NCBI GenBank assembly: GCA_017308595.1
Contig: JAFKER010000006.1
Location: 62,001-126,000 of the forward strand
Length of the DNA: 64,000 bases
Reading direction: 5' to 3'
Source of the DNA: Afipia sp.
GTDB lineage: Bacteria; Pseudomonadota; Alphaproteobacteria; Rhizobiales; Xanthobacteraceae
The notes beneath the pieces are model-generated. The model was not told the origin of the DNA, did not search any database, and saw nothing but the letters and a program-made list of their open reading frames with translations. Positions 37,551-47,556 of this stretch are shown here, one piece after another. Position 1 is the stretch's first letter. Every line of letters begins with the position of its first letter. The translations under genes and the position numbers were made by a program.

Positions 37551-38033
37551 TCAGAACCGCCCGGGGCGGAGTTCCATGCTTTGCACGCCGCCAGCGACGC
37601 TGAGACCGGTCTGGCCCTGAACGCTGAGCGGCTGGAGCGCGAAGGAATTTTGCGATCCGCCAATCAAGGCATTGCCGCCTACACCGGCAACAACGGCGGC
37701 GCTGGCGCCGACACCGGCATAATTTCCGGAGAGGTCACCAGGACCGAACTGAACGGTCGGCGCAAACACCGCCCAGGACAACGCGGTCTCGGTGGTAATG
37801 CCGAGGTCGATACCAACCTTGGTGATGCGCGCGGTGTAGAGATCGTCCGGACGGCCTTGCGCGCGGAATACGCAACCCAGATTGGTAACCGAGCCGACGA
37901 TCATGCCGATATTCGGGCCACCCCGGCATTCCAGCACGCCGACCTGAGTTGTGGGTTGCTGCGCATTGGCGAACGAAACCGCAGTGAGGAACACGGCGGA
38001 TGCCACGGACAGGATGGTCGAAACACGGCGCAT
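37551..38033 (-). CDS. DUF992-family exported protein
   Basis: The 160-residue protein has a signal peptide (VSTILSVASAVFLTAVSFAN, cut near NAQQ) and then the DUF992 pattern: VGVLECRGGPNIGMIVGSV, LGCVFRAQGRPDDLYTARI, GDLSGNYAGVGASAAVVAG, and SQNSFALQPLSVQGQTGLSV. Two conserved cysteines (ECRGG and LGCVF) probably bond. The ATG at 38033 follows GGAGA. It is a tandem paralogue of 38216. Its function is unknown; an envelope protein of Rhizobiales. Confidence 0.9.
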   Translation of the reverse strand: MRRVSTILSVASAVFLTAVSFANAQQPTTQVGVLECRGGPNIGMIVGSVTNLGCVFRAQGRPDDLYTARITKVGIDLGITTETALSWAVFAPTVQFGPGDLSGNYAGVGASAAVVAGVGGNALIGGSQNSFALQPLSVQGQTGLSVAGGVQSMELRPGRF

Positions 38034-38161
38034 GGAATATCTCCGGCTGAATGGCGCGAACAGAAGTGGTGATCTGAAAAGACCCCCGAAAGGTTCGCGC
38101 ATCTAGTCATACCCTCCGGCAATGTTCAATCGCAGCCCGCGGATAGCCCTTAAGGAGCAAC

Positions 38162-38189
38162 AAAAAAGGCCTGCATAAGCAGGCCTTTT
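38162..38189 (-). terminator. Rho-independent terminator between the two DUF992 genes
   Basis: AAAAGGCCTGC (38164-38174) and GCAGGCCTTTT (38179-38189) form an 11-pair stem around ATAA; on the minus strand it ends in six T residues. It follows the stop codon of the 38216 gene by 26 bases. Confidence 0.9.
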
Positions 38190-38215
38190 CCGTTCAGGTT
38201 TGTTAACCCGGCCGC

Positions 38216-38737
38216 TTAGTGGTGGCGGCGATGATGGCGCTTCTTCTTGTAGCGCTGGAGAGCCACCGGCTCGAGATCGAGGCCGACAACGCCGCCGCTG
38301 ACGTTCACGCCGGTCTGGCCCTGCAGGCTGAGCGGCTGAAGCGCGAAGGAATTCTGCGAACCACCCCAGAGCAGGTTGCCGCCGCCGCCGATGCCGAACG
38401 ACGCGTTACCCCCGACACCGCCGTAATTGCCGGCGAGATCGCCGCGTCCGATGCGGCGGGTCGGCGCATGAACGGCCCAGGCCAGACCGGTGTTCTCGGT
38501 CACGCCGAGATCAACACCGAAGCGTCGGACATGCGCCAGATATGGCTCCGGCCGGCGGCCTTCGCTGCGGAAAACGCATTCAAGCGTGGTCGCGGACGCG
38601 ATCACCATGCCGACGTTCTGGCCGCCCTGACATTCGAGCACGCCGATACGCACGCCCTGCGGCTGCTGTGCATTCGCCGAGGCAAAAGAAGCGACGAGAG
38701 CCACGGCCGCGGCTCCGAGGAGGGATGAAAGACGCAT
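38216..38737 (-). CDS. DUF992-family exported protein, paralogue
   Basis: The 173-residue product has a signal peptide (LLGAAAVALVASFASANAQQ) and the DUF992 core IGVLECQGGQNVGMVIASA, LECVFRSEGRRPEPYLAHV, GDLAGNYGGVGGNASFGIGG and SQNSFALQPLSLQGQTGVNV. It differs from its neighbour by a basic C-terminus with many histidines, arginines and lysines (QRYKKKRHHRRHH), which could bind metal or acidic polymers. A separate terminator follows, so the pair is probably transcribed separately. Confidence 0.9.
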   Translation of the reverse strand: MRLSSLLGAAAVALVASFASANAQQPQGVRIGVLECQGGQNVGMVIASATTLECVFRSEGRRPEPYLAHVRRFGVDLGVTENTGLAWAVHAPTRRIGRGDLAGNYGGVGGNASFGIGGGGNLLWGGSQNSFALQPLSLQGQTGVNVSGGVVGLDLEPVALQRYKKKRHHRRHH

Positions 38738-38888
38738 GGAATTGAACTCCGGATTGCAGGTTGATTTGCGAGCGGACAAAAGGGAAGCGCTGTGTCGAAA
38801 ACAAGGCGTTTCAGCCGCACGCGTGGTCTTTTCAGGATGGCGGCAAGGCGCCGGATTTCGACACGCCCCAAACCACGATTAGGCCGGG

Positions 38889-39599
38889 CTATTTGGTGAG
38901 CAGCAGTGCCAGACGGACATCAGTTTCGACGAAATTGTCTTTCACGGCCCGTTCAGCGCGCTCCGCGTCGCCATCGGCAATCGCGTCGATCAACGCATCG
39001 TGAAAGTGCAGCATGCTGCGCAACTGCCCCTGTCCCAAAATCAGTTTCACGCTGCCGTTGAAGGCATCGCTGAGGTCTTGGTAGGCGCTGATATAAAACT
39101 GGTTCTGCGAAGCCTTCACGATCGAGAGGTGGAACAGAAAGTCCAGCCGCGCAAACTCGACCGCGCTGTCGTTCTGAACAGCCTGCGCGCAGCGACCCCA
39201 TGCCTTGCGGATATCGTCCATCTGCTCCGGCGTGCGCTTTTCCGCAGCCAGCCGGGCCGCCGGGATTTCGAGCCCTTTTCTGAACTCATATAGTGCCAAC
39301 AGCGTTTCAGCGGTCTGCGGGAGTTCGATGGGGCTGTTCGACATCGTCTGCTGGGTGACGTAGGTGCCGAGCCCCGTCCGCGATTCGACCAGCCCGAGAT
39401 GGCCGAGAACGCGCAACGCCTCGCGGATGGTCGAGCGCCCCACGCCAAGTTGCCGGCTCAATTCAAGCTCGGAGGGGAGCTTGCTCCCCGCCGTCCAGAT
39501 GTCCTTTTCCAGCATCTGGCGCATGGCCCTGATCACCTCATCGACAAGCGAGATTTTTGCCACCTTGGGCAGAAGGGTCGATACAGGTTTTGTGCGCAT
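38889..39599 (-). CDS. GntR/FadR-family transcriptional regulator
   Basis: The 236-residue regulator has an N-terminal winged helix (about 15-85: LPSELELSRQLGVGRSTIRE, ALRVLGHLGLVESRTGLGTY) and a C-terminal FCD ligand-binding domain (about 95-225) with LDFLFHLSIVKASQN and MLHFHDALIDAIADGDAERA, which contain the metal-binding aspartate and histidines. It is divergent from the DapA-family gene at 39757 and most likely represses it and the downstream transporter until the substrate is present. Confidence 0.9.
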   Translation of the reverse strand: MRTKPVSTLLPKVAKISLVDEVIRAMRQMLEKDIWTAGSKLPSELELSRQLGVGRSTIREALRVLGHLGLVESRTGLGTYVTQQTMSNSPIELPQTAETLLALYEFRKGLEIPAARLAAEKRTPEQMDDIRKAWGRCAQAVQNDSAVEFARLDFLFHLSIVKASQNQFYISAYQDLSDAFNGSVKLILGQGQLRSMLHFHDALIDAIADGDAERAERAVKDNFVETDVRLALLLTK

Positions 39600-39690
39600 G
39601 CCGAACTCTCAGAATTCCGGACGATTTCGCTAGCAAAAACAAGGTTCCAACACAAGGTATTCAGTCAGCAAGACTGCCAGCCTGCCTGCT

Positions 39691-39699
39691 TGTCAGACA
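39691..39699. promoter_or_regulatory. Candidate operator of the GntR/FadR regulator
   Basis: TGTC-A-GACA is a short perfect palindrome in the divergent gap between the regulator and the DapA-family gene. Its half-sites resemble the TNGTNNNACNA-like sites bound by FadR-subfamily regulators. It is placed about 60 bases before the lyase gene start. Chance occurrence of a nine-base palindrome is quite possible. Confidence 0.35.
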
Positions 39700-39756
39700 G
39701 CCTGATATGTGATGGACTATCCTGACGACAAGTGACGTCGGTTGGGAGGACACCAA

Positions 39757-40686
39757 ATGAACAAGCAAGCGAACTTCTGGTCTCGGGTATTCACATTCTT
39801 GCCAACGCCGACAACGGGCGGCGAAAGCATCGATCAAAAGCGCCTCTTCGAAGAGATCGATTTCCAGATCGATAACGGCGTCCACGGCGTCTGCATTTTC
39901 GGCAGCACCGGGGGTAACGGCTCCTTCAGTGACGAACAGATGAAGACCACCACCGCCGCTGTGGCCAAGCACGTCGCGGGCCGCACGTCCGTCATCGTCG
40001 GCACCGGTGCGCGCACCACATCGGCCTGCATCTCGCTGTCAAAGCACGCGCAGGACGTCGGCTGCGATGGCGTGATGATCCTTCCGGTATCGTACTGGCC
40101 GCTGACGGAGGACGAGGTTCTCACGCATTACGAGCGCGTGGCGGCGGCAATCGGCGTTCCGATTTGCGTCTACAACAATCCCTGGACCACCGGCGTCGAC
40201 ATGAAACCTGAGTTCCTCGCCCGTCTGGCCGAATTCGATAACATCAGCTGCATCAAGGAAAGCACGGGCGACCTGTCGCGCATTTCGGCGATCCGCCGTC
40301 TCGTCGGCAGCGACGTAACGCTGATCGCGGGATGGGAATCCACCAGCCTTCAAGCATTCATGGCGGGTGCGAGCGGCTGGGCTCCCGTCTGCACCAACTT
40401 CGCGCCGAAACTCGCCATGCAATTCTTCGAGGCGGCGACCCGCAAGCGCGACGCCGTGCTCAGCCGCGATCTGTGGGACCAGCTCTTCCCGCTGTGCGAA
40501 TTCATCTGCGCGAAATCCCATATCCGCGTGGCTCACTCCGGCCTCGAGATCGCAGGCCGTCCGGTCGGACCGCCGCGCGCGCCGATGAAAGGCCTGAACG
40601 CCGACGACCGCGCGAAGCTGTCGGCAATCCTGACGGTTCTGGACAATACGGCGCAGGCTGCGCGGCGCGGCGCCGCCGCAAGCTGA
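39757..40686 (+). CDS. DapA/NanA-family aldolase or hydrolase (dihydrodipicolinate synthase family)
   Basis: The 309-residue TIM-barrel enzyme forms a Schiff base with a pyruvate-like unit through the lysine near 167 in NISCIKESTGDLSRI; the partner tyrosine near 139 is in PICVYNNPWTTGVD. The usual GTTGE motif is GSTGGNGSFSDEQ here, so it is unlikely to be the lysine-pathway DapA. Members with this character are aldolases or dehydratases of sugar acids. GGGAGG precedes the ATG. It is followed by an MHS-type transporter and faced by a GntR repressor, which suggests a small catabolic unit for an organic acid. Confidence 0.88.
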   Translation: MNKQANFWSRVFTFLPTPTTGGESIDQKRLFEEIDFQIDNGVHGVCIFGSTGGNGSFSDEQMKTTTAAVAKHVAGRTSVIVGTGARTTSACISLSKHAQDVGCDGVMILPVSYWPLTEDEVLTHYERVAAAIGVPICVYNNPWTTGVDMKPEFLARLAEFDNISCIKESTGDLSRISAIRRLVGSDVTLIAGWESTSLQAFMAGASGWAPVCTNFAPKLAMQFFEAATRKRDAVLSRDLWDQLFPLCEFICAKSHIRVAHSGLEIAGRPVGPPRAPMKGLNADDRAKLSAILTVLDNTAQAARRGAAAS

Positions 40687-40784
40687 ACAGACATCTCGCT
40701 TGAAAAGGCGCTGCGATCAAACGGATCTCAAATCCGGACATCGCAGCGCCGGGACTTCAATCAACAAAACAGGACAGGGGAAAC

Positions 40785-42080
40785 ATGACCACGATCACTC
40801 AGGACACGGTGTCCTATAAAAAACCGGAAGCAACCAAGGCGCTGCTATCGAGTCTCGCCGGCACGGCCGTCGAATGGTACGAATTCTTCGTTTACGGCAT
40901 CGCTGCGGCGCTGGTGTTCGGCAAGCTGTTCTTCCCATCTTTCGACGGTATGGTCGGCACGTTGCTCTCACTTTCGACATTTGCCGTCGCCTTCATCGCG
41001 CGTCCGGCCGGCGCGGCGCTGTTCGGCCACTATGGCGACCGCATCGGCCGCAAGGCTTCTCTTATCGTCACGTTGACCATGATGGGTGGCGCGACATTCC
41101 TGATCGGACTGCTGCCGACTTACGACTCGATCGGCATCTGGGCGCCGATCCTGCTGATCGTGCTCCGCATTATTCAGGGTATTTCGCTCGGCGGCGAATA
41201 CAGCGGCGCCGTTCTCATCAGCGTCGAGCATGCGGGCGCTCACCGGCAGGGCTACTTCGGCGGCATCGTCAACACCGGCTCCTGCATCGGATTGATCCTC
41301 GCCAACCTCGCGTTTCTGGCATTGAGCGGCCTCAGCGAAAGCGATTTTCTCTCCTGGGGCTGGCGCATTCCCTTCATCTTGAGCGCGATCCTGGTCGTGC
41401 TTGGCATGGTGATCCGTGCCCGCGTTTCAGAGAGCCCGGACTTCGCCGCCGTCAAGGAAGCACGCAAGGTCGAAAGCGCGCCGGTTGTTGAAGTGTTCAG
41501 AAACCACAAGGGCAAGATCCTGCTGCTGTGTCTTGCCTATATCGGTGCCGGAACATTTTTCTACACGGCGTCAGTGTTCTCACTCGGCTACGCCAAGCAC
41601 CTCGGCGTCCAGCGCGGCGAAATGCTCATGCTGATCATGGCGGCGTTCGCGTTCCTCGGCGTGGGCATGGTGGCATTCGGCTGGCTATCCGATCGCATAA
41701 GCCGGAAGGCGATCTTTGTGATCGGAGCGCTCGTGATGGTTGCGACGCCGTTCATCTGGTTCGCGATGCTCGACACCAAGACCCCCAGCATGATGATGCT
41801 TGGCTTCATCATTCTGTTCGTCCCCTTCGCCGCGAACTATGGCGTGATGCCGACCTTCTTCGCGGAGGTGTTCCCGGCCAACGTCCGCTACTCTGGAATG
41901 GCAATCGGCTATACCCTCGGCACCATTCTCGGCAGCGCGACCGCTCCGCTGGTAGGGACCTATCTTCTGGGAGTGACCGGCAACTGGTATGCGATCGCCG
42001 TATTCATGAGCGGTGCATCGCTGATCTCGGCGCTTGCGGGACTGTTTCTCTATCCACTGAAAAACAGCAAAAGGGCATAA
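40785..42080 (+). CDS. MFS metabolite:proton symporter (MHS family)
   Basis: The 431-residue membrane protein has the MHS-family start SLAGTAVEWYEFFVYGIAAA, ALFGHYGDRIGRKASLIVTL after helix 2, and IQGISLGGEYSGAVLISVEH in helix 4-5. Relatives (ShiA, KgtP, ProP) take up organic acids or osmolytes. GGGGAAAC gives a ribosome-binding site. Located 98 bases after the DapA-family gene on the same strand, it probably imports that enzyme's substrate or precursor. Confidence 0.92.
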   Translation: MTTITQDTVSYKKPEATKALLSSLAGTAVEWYEFFVYGIAAALVFGKLFFPSFDGMVGTLLSLSTFAVAFIARPAGAALFGHYGDRIGRKASLIVTLTMMGGATFLIGLLPTYDSIGIWAPILLIVLRIIQGISLGGEYSGAVLISVEHAGAHRQGYFGGIVNTGSCIGLILANLAFLALSGLSESDFLSWGWRIPFILSAILVVLGMVIRARVSESPDFAAVKEARKVESAPVVEVFRNHKGKILLLCLAYIGAGTFFYTASVFSLGYAKHLGVQRGEMLMLIMAAFAFLGVGMVAFGWLSDRISRKAIFVIGALVMVATPFIWFAMLDTKTPSMMMLGFIILFVPFAANYGVMPTFFAEVFPANVRYSGMAIGYTLGTILGSATAPLVGTYLLGVTGNWYAIAVFMSGASLISALAGLFLYPLKNSKRA

Positions 42081-42084
42081 ACGA

Positions 42085-42118
42085 AACGCGGTGGCTGCCA
42101 GCCGGCAGCCACCGCGTT
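42085..42118. terminator. Shared hairpin terminator between convergent genes
   Basis: AACGCGGTGGCTGCC (42085-42099) and GGCAGCCACCGCGTT (42104-42118) make a perfect 15-pair stem with loop AGCC. It sits between the transporter stop and the aminotransferase stop and can serve both directions, though neither side has a long T run. Confidence 0.75.
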
Positions 42119-42134
42119 AAACTCACTTATTCAC

Positions 42135-43346
<1,212 letters not shown>

Positions 43347-43546
43347 CTAATGGATGTGATGGTCGCGAAGGCCCGGATTCGCGGATTTTGGCGGGCGGGG
43401 CACCCTAAAGCGGGCGACGCTGCATCGCAAGAAACTTTGCCGGAAACACGCGAAATTGCACGGCGGACTAAGAAAACCTTAAAGCGCACCGCCTAGGGTC
43501 GGGGGCGTTAAGACCTCCTGCAACATTCGTAAATCCTGGCGAGAAA

Positions 43547-44776
43547 ATGAGCCATTTTTGGCAAGCCCTGCGGACCGGAAGCTGGCTGACGCCAGCGCGC
43601 ATCCGTGGCTACGCCCTGCTCGTTCTCGCCATATCGCTGGCAGGGCTGATCGGCCTGGTCGCGACCTCGCAGCACCTGATCGACCGCAACGGCAAGCCGA
43701 TCGGAACCGATTTCTCCAACGTCTACGCAGCCGGCGCGCTGACCCTGTCCGGCAAAGCGCCGGACGCGTATGATCCCAAGCTCCAGCACGCTGCCGAAAT
43801 CGCCGTGTTCGAGGGCCGCGATGTGCCCTTCTTCGGTTGGCACTATCCGCCGTTCTTTTTGATGATCGCGGCCCTGCTTGCGCTGATGCCCTATGCGCTC
43901 GCGCTGCTCTGCTGGCTGGCCGTGTCGCTGCCCGCGTTCTTGATCGCCGTTCACGCCATCGTGCCACGGCGCGAGACATGGCTCGTGACGGCTGCGTTTC
44001 CCGCTGTGTTCGTCAATGTCGGCCATGGCCAGAACGCATTCTTCACCGCAGCGCTGCTCGGCGGATTCCTCACACTGCTGAACCGCCGCCCGGTGATCGC
44101 AGGCATTCTGCTCGGGTTGCTGTCGTACAAGCCGCAATTCGGACTGCTGATCCCGCTGGTACTGCTCGTGACCGGACGCTGGACCACGATGCTCAGCGCA
44201 ACGGCCACCGTTGCCGTGCTGATCGGTGCATCGACGCTGCTGTTCGGCGTGAGCGTCTGGCACGCCTTCATCGAGTCCGCGACATTCACGCGAACGATTG
44301 TCTTGGAGGCAGGCGGCACCGGCTGGGAGAAGATCCAGTCGTTGTTCTCCGCGGTGCGGATGTGGGGCGGCAGCATAGATGCAGCCTATGCCGCGCAGGG
44401 TGCGCTCGCGCTGACGCTGGCTGCGAGCGTTGTCTGGCTGTGGCGTTCACAGGCCGCCTTCGAGCTCAAGGCCGCGGCGCTCGCCATCGCCTGCCTGCTC
44501 GCAACGCCGTATGTGCTCGACTACGATATGGTGGTGCTCGGCATCGCCATCGCATTTCTGGTCCGCCACGGTCTCGCGCGCGGCTTTCATCCTTATGAGA
44601 TTTCGCTGCTGGCGCTGGCCTGGGCGGCACCGTTCCTCACCCGCAGCATCGCTGGCCTGAGCGGCGTTCCGCTCGGCCTCATTGTGATGCTTGCGCTGTA
44701 CGCCATGACGCTGCGGCGTGCGGCGCATGACCTCGGCATCCACGCAATCGGGAGTGACCGTCTTGTCAAAGCTTGA
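43547..44776 (+). CDS. DUF2029/GT87-family membrane glycosyltransferase-like protein
   Basis: The 409-residue protein has about ten hydrophobic helices and GTDFSNVYAAGALTLSGKAP in the first periplasmic loop, with the acidic residue typical of GT-C fold polyprenol-phosphate-sugar mannosyltransferases (family 87). FGWHYPPFFLMIAALLALMP is another family signature. It overlaps the start of a GT2 enzyme, which could make the lipid-linked donor, so the two probably form a lipid-linked sugar pathway. The substrate is not known. Confidence 0.85.
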   Translation: MSHFWQALRTGSWLTPARIRGYALLVLAISLAGLIGLVATSQHLIDRNGKPIGTDFSNVYAAGALTLSGKAPDAYDPKLQHAAEIAVFEGRDVPFFGWHYPPFFLMIAALLALMPYALALLCWLAVSLPAFLIAVHAIVPRRETWLVTAAFPAVFVNVGHGQNAFFTAALLGGFLTLLNRRPVIAGILLGLLSYKPQFGLLIPLVLLVTGRWTTMLSATATVAVLIGASTLLFGVSVWHAFIESATFTRTIVLEAGGTGWEKIQSLFSAVRMWGGSIDAAYAAQGALALTLAASVVWLWRSQAAFELKAAALAIACLLATPYVLDYDMVVLGIAIAFLVRHGLARGFHPYEISLLALAWAAPFLTRSIAGLSGVPLGLIVMLALYAMTLRRAAHDLGIHAIGSDRLVKA

Positions 44777-45752
44777 TCGCGTTCGCGACGAAATCGGCGA
44801 CCTGTTTCCGCAAAGCGCAATGGTGCGCAATCGTTCGATTGCGGTGCTGCTGCCTTGCTACAACGAGGAAGCCGCGATCGCCTCGGTGATCGAAGGGTTT
44901 CAGCGCGCGCTGCCCGGCGCACGGATTTACGTGTACGATAACAATTCCACCGACGGCACCTATGACGCCGCCGCAGCCGCAGGCGCCATCGTCCGGCGCG
45001 AAATGCTTCAGGGCAAAGGCAATGTCGTCCGCCGCATGCTGGCCGACATCGATGCCGATATCTACATTCTCGCCGATGGCGATGCGACCTACGATCCAAC
45101 GGCCGCGGGCGCGCTGATCGAGGCACTGGTCACGCGCAATCTCGATATGATGGTGGGCACCCGCAACGGCGGCGACGGTGCATTCCCGCGCGGACATCGT
45201 TTCGGCAATCAGCTTTTCAATCGCATCATGACGCACATGTTCGGCAACGGCTTCACCGACATCCTGTCGGGCTATCGCGTGCTGTCGCGGCGCTTCGCCA
45301 AATCGTTTCCGGTGACATCGAGCGGATTCGAAATCGAAGCGGAACTGTCAGTTCACGCGCTCGATCTCAAGATCGCGACCGGCGAAATGCCGTTGCCTTA
45401 CGCAACACGGCCGGAAGGATCGCAGAGCAAATTGCGCACCTACCGCGACGGCACGCGCATCTTGCTCACGCTGATCAAGCTCTACAAGGAAACCCGTCCG
45501 CTGCGTTTCTTCAGCGCCATCGGCGCGATGCTGCTCATCATCTGCGCCGGTCTCGGCGCGCCGCTGATCGTCACTTATCTCGAAACCGGCCTCGTACCCC
45601 GTTTTCCGACCGCAATTCTCGCTGCCGCCATCGCACAACTCGGCTTTCTCTCTTTCGCCATTGGCTTTGTCCTCGAAGCCATCGCGCAGGGACGCCGTGA
45701 AGCCAAACGCATGCGTTATCTCGATCTTGACGCAGTTGCGAACAAACCCTGA
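44763..45752 (+). CDS. GT2-family glycosyltransferase (polyprenol-phosphate sugar synthase-like)
   Basis: The protein has about 329 residues. The GT-A domain shows SIAVLLPCYNEEAAIASVIE, VYDNNSTDGTYDAA and YILADGDATYDPTAAGAL, where DGD is the metal-binding motif, then FGNQLFNRIMTHMFGNGF and TDILSGYRVLSRRF. Two C-terminal helices (about 260-320) anchor it in the membrane, as in DPM1/GtrB-like enzymes. It probably makes a polyprenyl-phosphate sugar for the GT87 protein encoded just upstream. The start is taken as TTG at 44763, eight bases after GGGAG; GTG at 44754 is an alternative. Confidence 0.85.
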   Translation: MSKLDRVRDEIGDLFPQSAMVRNRSIAVLLPCYNEEAAIASVIEGFQRALPGARIYVYDNNSTDGTYDAAAAAGAIVRREMLQGKGNVVRRMLADIDADIYILADGDATYDPTAAGALIEALVTRNLDMMVGTRNGGDGAFPRGHRFGNQLFNRIMTHMFGNGFTDILSGYRVLSRRFAKSFPVTSSGFEIEAELSVHALDLKIATGEMPLPYATRPEGSQSKLRTYRDGTRILLTLIKLYKETRPLRFFSAIGAMLLIICAGLGAPLIVTYLETGLVPRFPTAILAAAIAQLGFLSFAIGFVLEAIAQGRREAKRMRYLDLDAVANKP

Positions 45753-45957
45753 CGATCACGGATCACCGGTATTTTCTTCACGCCGATTTGCGCGAAATTG
45801 ACGCACGCGCGCGCTTTCCGCAGAATAAAATCGCAGCCACGCGCATAGCTGTGATCGATTTGACTTTTTCTAACGCCAAGGCCTTGCAGCGTACGCCCCG
45901 GAACCTCATTGTTAGGCGGCCTTCGGCAGCCGCCGAGGGCATCCAACGAAAGCCTGC

Positions 45958-46629
45958 ATGTACAAGCTCTACTCGATGCAACGCTCCGGCAACAGCTACA
46001 AGGTCCGCCTTGCGCTGGCGTTGCTGAACGCGCCCTACAAGGCGATCGAAGTGGACATTCTGCGCGGTGAAAGCCGCACGCCGGAATTTCTTGCGCGCAA
46101 TCCATCAGGCCAGGTGCCGCTGCTTGAAGTGGCCGACGGACGCTATCTCGCGGAGTCCAACGCGATCCTGTGGTACGTCGCCATCGGCACGTCGCTCGCG
46201 CCGGAAGACCGCATCGACCGCGCGCAGGCGCTGCAATGGATGTTCTTCGAACAGCACGCGCTGGAGCCGAGCGTCGGCGCGGCCTATTTCTGGCTGGTGC
46301 TGGTGCGCGGAGGCCGCGACCTGCAGACCCATTCGCTGGAAGACTGGATGGAGCGGGGCTACGCCGCATTGCGGGTGATGGAAAATCATCTCAAGACCCA
46401 CGACTACTTCGCGGCGGGGCATCTCACCGTCGCGGACATCGCGATGTACGGCTACACCCACGTCGCCAACCAGTGCGACTTCGACCTCACCGGCTATCCG
46501 TCGGTGAAGGCCTGGCTGAAGCGGGTCGAAAGCGAGCCGAAATTCGTCTCGATGGCGTGGAAGCCAGCAGAGGTAACGGCCCCGGAAACGGCGCCGGGCA
46601 CCGAAACCGGCCTCACCGCCGAGGCCTGA
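45958..46629 (+). CDS. Glutathione S-transferase family protein
   Basis: The 223-residue protein has an N-terminal thioredoxin-like domain (YKLYSMQRSGNSYKVRLALA, GQVPLLEVADGRYLAESNAI) and a C-terminal helical domain with HLTVADIAMYGYTHVANQCD. It is a paralogue of the GST at 23576. A tail after about residue 200 is rich in alanine, proline, threonine and glutamate and is probably disordered. The ribosome-binding site is weak (GAAAGCC). The reaction is unspecified. Confidence 0.9.
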   Translation: MYKLYSMQRSGNSYKVRLALALLNAPYKAIEVDILRGESRTPEFLARNPSGQVPLLEVADGRYLAESNAILWYVAIGTSLAPEDRIDRAQALQWMFFEQHALEPSVGAAYFWLVLVRGGRDLQTHSLEDWMERGYAALRVMENHLKTHDYFAAGHLTVADIAMYGYTHVANQCDFDLTGYPSVKAWLKRVESEPKFVSMAWKPAEVTAPETAPGTETGLTAEA

Positions 46630-46788
46630 ACGCCAAAGCCGGGCCGGGATAACGGGCATAACCTGCTGATTTTTATGAGTTTGCCCCGCTTCCGCCACGT
46701 TTGGCGCGTCCCGCGCCGCAATGTTGACAGCGATTCCTGAGATTTTTGCGACGGGGTGATTCGCTATCCGTTTTGAGGATTCACGACC

Positions 46789-46968
46789 ATGCTCCGGTCG
46801 CCTGTTTCAGGAATTGGTTTCGGACTGCGGTCCGCACGTATTGCATCCGCCCGGCTGTCGAATGTGCTTGCCGCCTCGCTTGCGGTCGCCTCGCTGTCGG
46901 TGTGCCTGCTCGTGACCATCACAGTGCTGTCGATCAAGGTCGTGGCCGCCATGCCGATTTCCGGCTGA
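46789..46968 (+). CDS. Small single-pass membrane protein, hypothetical
   Basis: This 59-codon frame (ATG 46789, TGA at 46966) encodes a serine/arginine-rich N-terminus and one long hydrophobic helix (VLAASLAVASLSVCLLVTIT) near the C-terminal half. GAGGA lies ten bases upstream. It may be real because codon use is normal, but there is no family match I can name. Confidence 0.45.
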   Translation: MLRSPVSGIGFGLRSARIASARLSNVLAASLAVASLSVCLLVTITVLSIKVVAAMPISG

Positions 46969-47034
46969 AACCAAATCCCTTCGCATCAGAACACATCCTT
47001 CGACCGCACAAAGGCGCGCGCGATGGAGACACGG

Positions 47035-47190
47035 ATGAAAACACCACTTGTCGTGGTTTCAGCGACCCTGACGCTCGCGATCGTCCTCGTTACAGGATTT
47101 CTGATCGCGACGCAGGCGCGCGGCCAGAATTCAGAGCCGCTCCGCGTGCGCTGTGTCGCAACCGCGTTTACGACCACTTGTGGAAGATGA
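47035..47190 (+). CDS. Small exported or membrane protein, hypothetical
   Basis: This 51-codon frame starts at ATG 47035 with GGAG six bases upstream. It has a hydrophobic segment PLVVVSATLTLAIVLVTGFL resembling a signal peptide and a short tail with two cysteines (RVRCVATAFTTTCGR). Its last 23 bases overlap the convergent DUF486 gene. It follows a similar small membrane protein 66 bases upstream. Reality is moderately likely. Confidence 0.4.
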   Translation: MKTPLVVVSATLTLAIVLVTGFLIATQARGQNSEPLRVRCVATAFTTTCGR

Positions 47191-47524
47191 AAAACGCACC
47201 GGCGGCGATGAACGCAAAGCCGAGCGCGTGATTCCAGCCCAGCGGCTCCTTCAGATACAGCACCGAAAAGCCGGCGAACACGACCAGCGTGATGACCTCC
47301 TGCATGGTCTTGAGCTGCGCCGCCGAATAGACCGCGCTGCCCCAGCGATTGGCCGGCACCGCGAGCCAGTATTCAAAGAACGCGATCCCCCAGCTCACCA
47401 TGATGACCAGGGGCAGCGAATGCTCCTTGAACTTCAGATGCCCGTACCAGGCGAAGGTCATGAAGATGTTGGACAGCAGCAACATCAGGATCGGCAGGAG
47501 AAACGGCGACACCGTCGTGGGCAT
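47168..47524 (-). CDS. DUF486-family small membrane protein
   Basis: The 118-residue protein has four helices: FLLPILMLLLSNIFMTFAWY, VIMVSWGIAFFEYWLAVPAN, LKTMQEVITLVVFAGFSVLY and NHALGFAFIAAGAFFIFHKW. This is the complete DUF486 pattern, related to small multidrug-type transporters. The ATG at 47524 follows AAAGGA. The upstream neighbour is a decayed MFS gene whose remains run up to 33 bases from this start. Function unknown. Confidence 0.87.
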   Translation of the reverse strand: MPTTVSPFLLPILMLLLSNIFMTFAWYGHLKFKEHSLPLVIMVSWGIAFFEYWLAVPANRWGSAVYSAAQLKTMQEVITLVVFAGFSVLYLKEPLGWNHALGFAFIAAGAFFIFHKWS

Positions 47525-47556
47525 GGAGGTCCTTTCGGGGCAAACGATCTGGCGAA

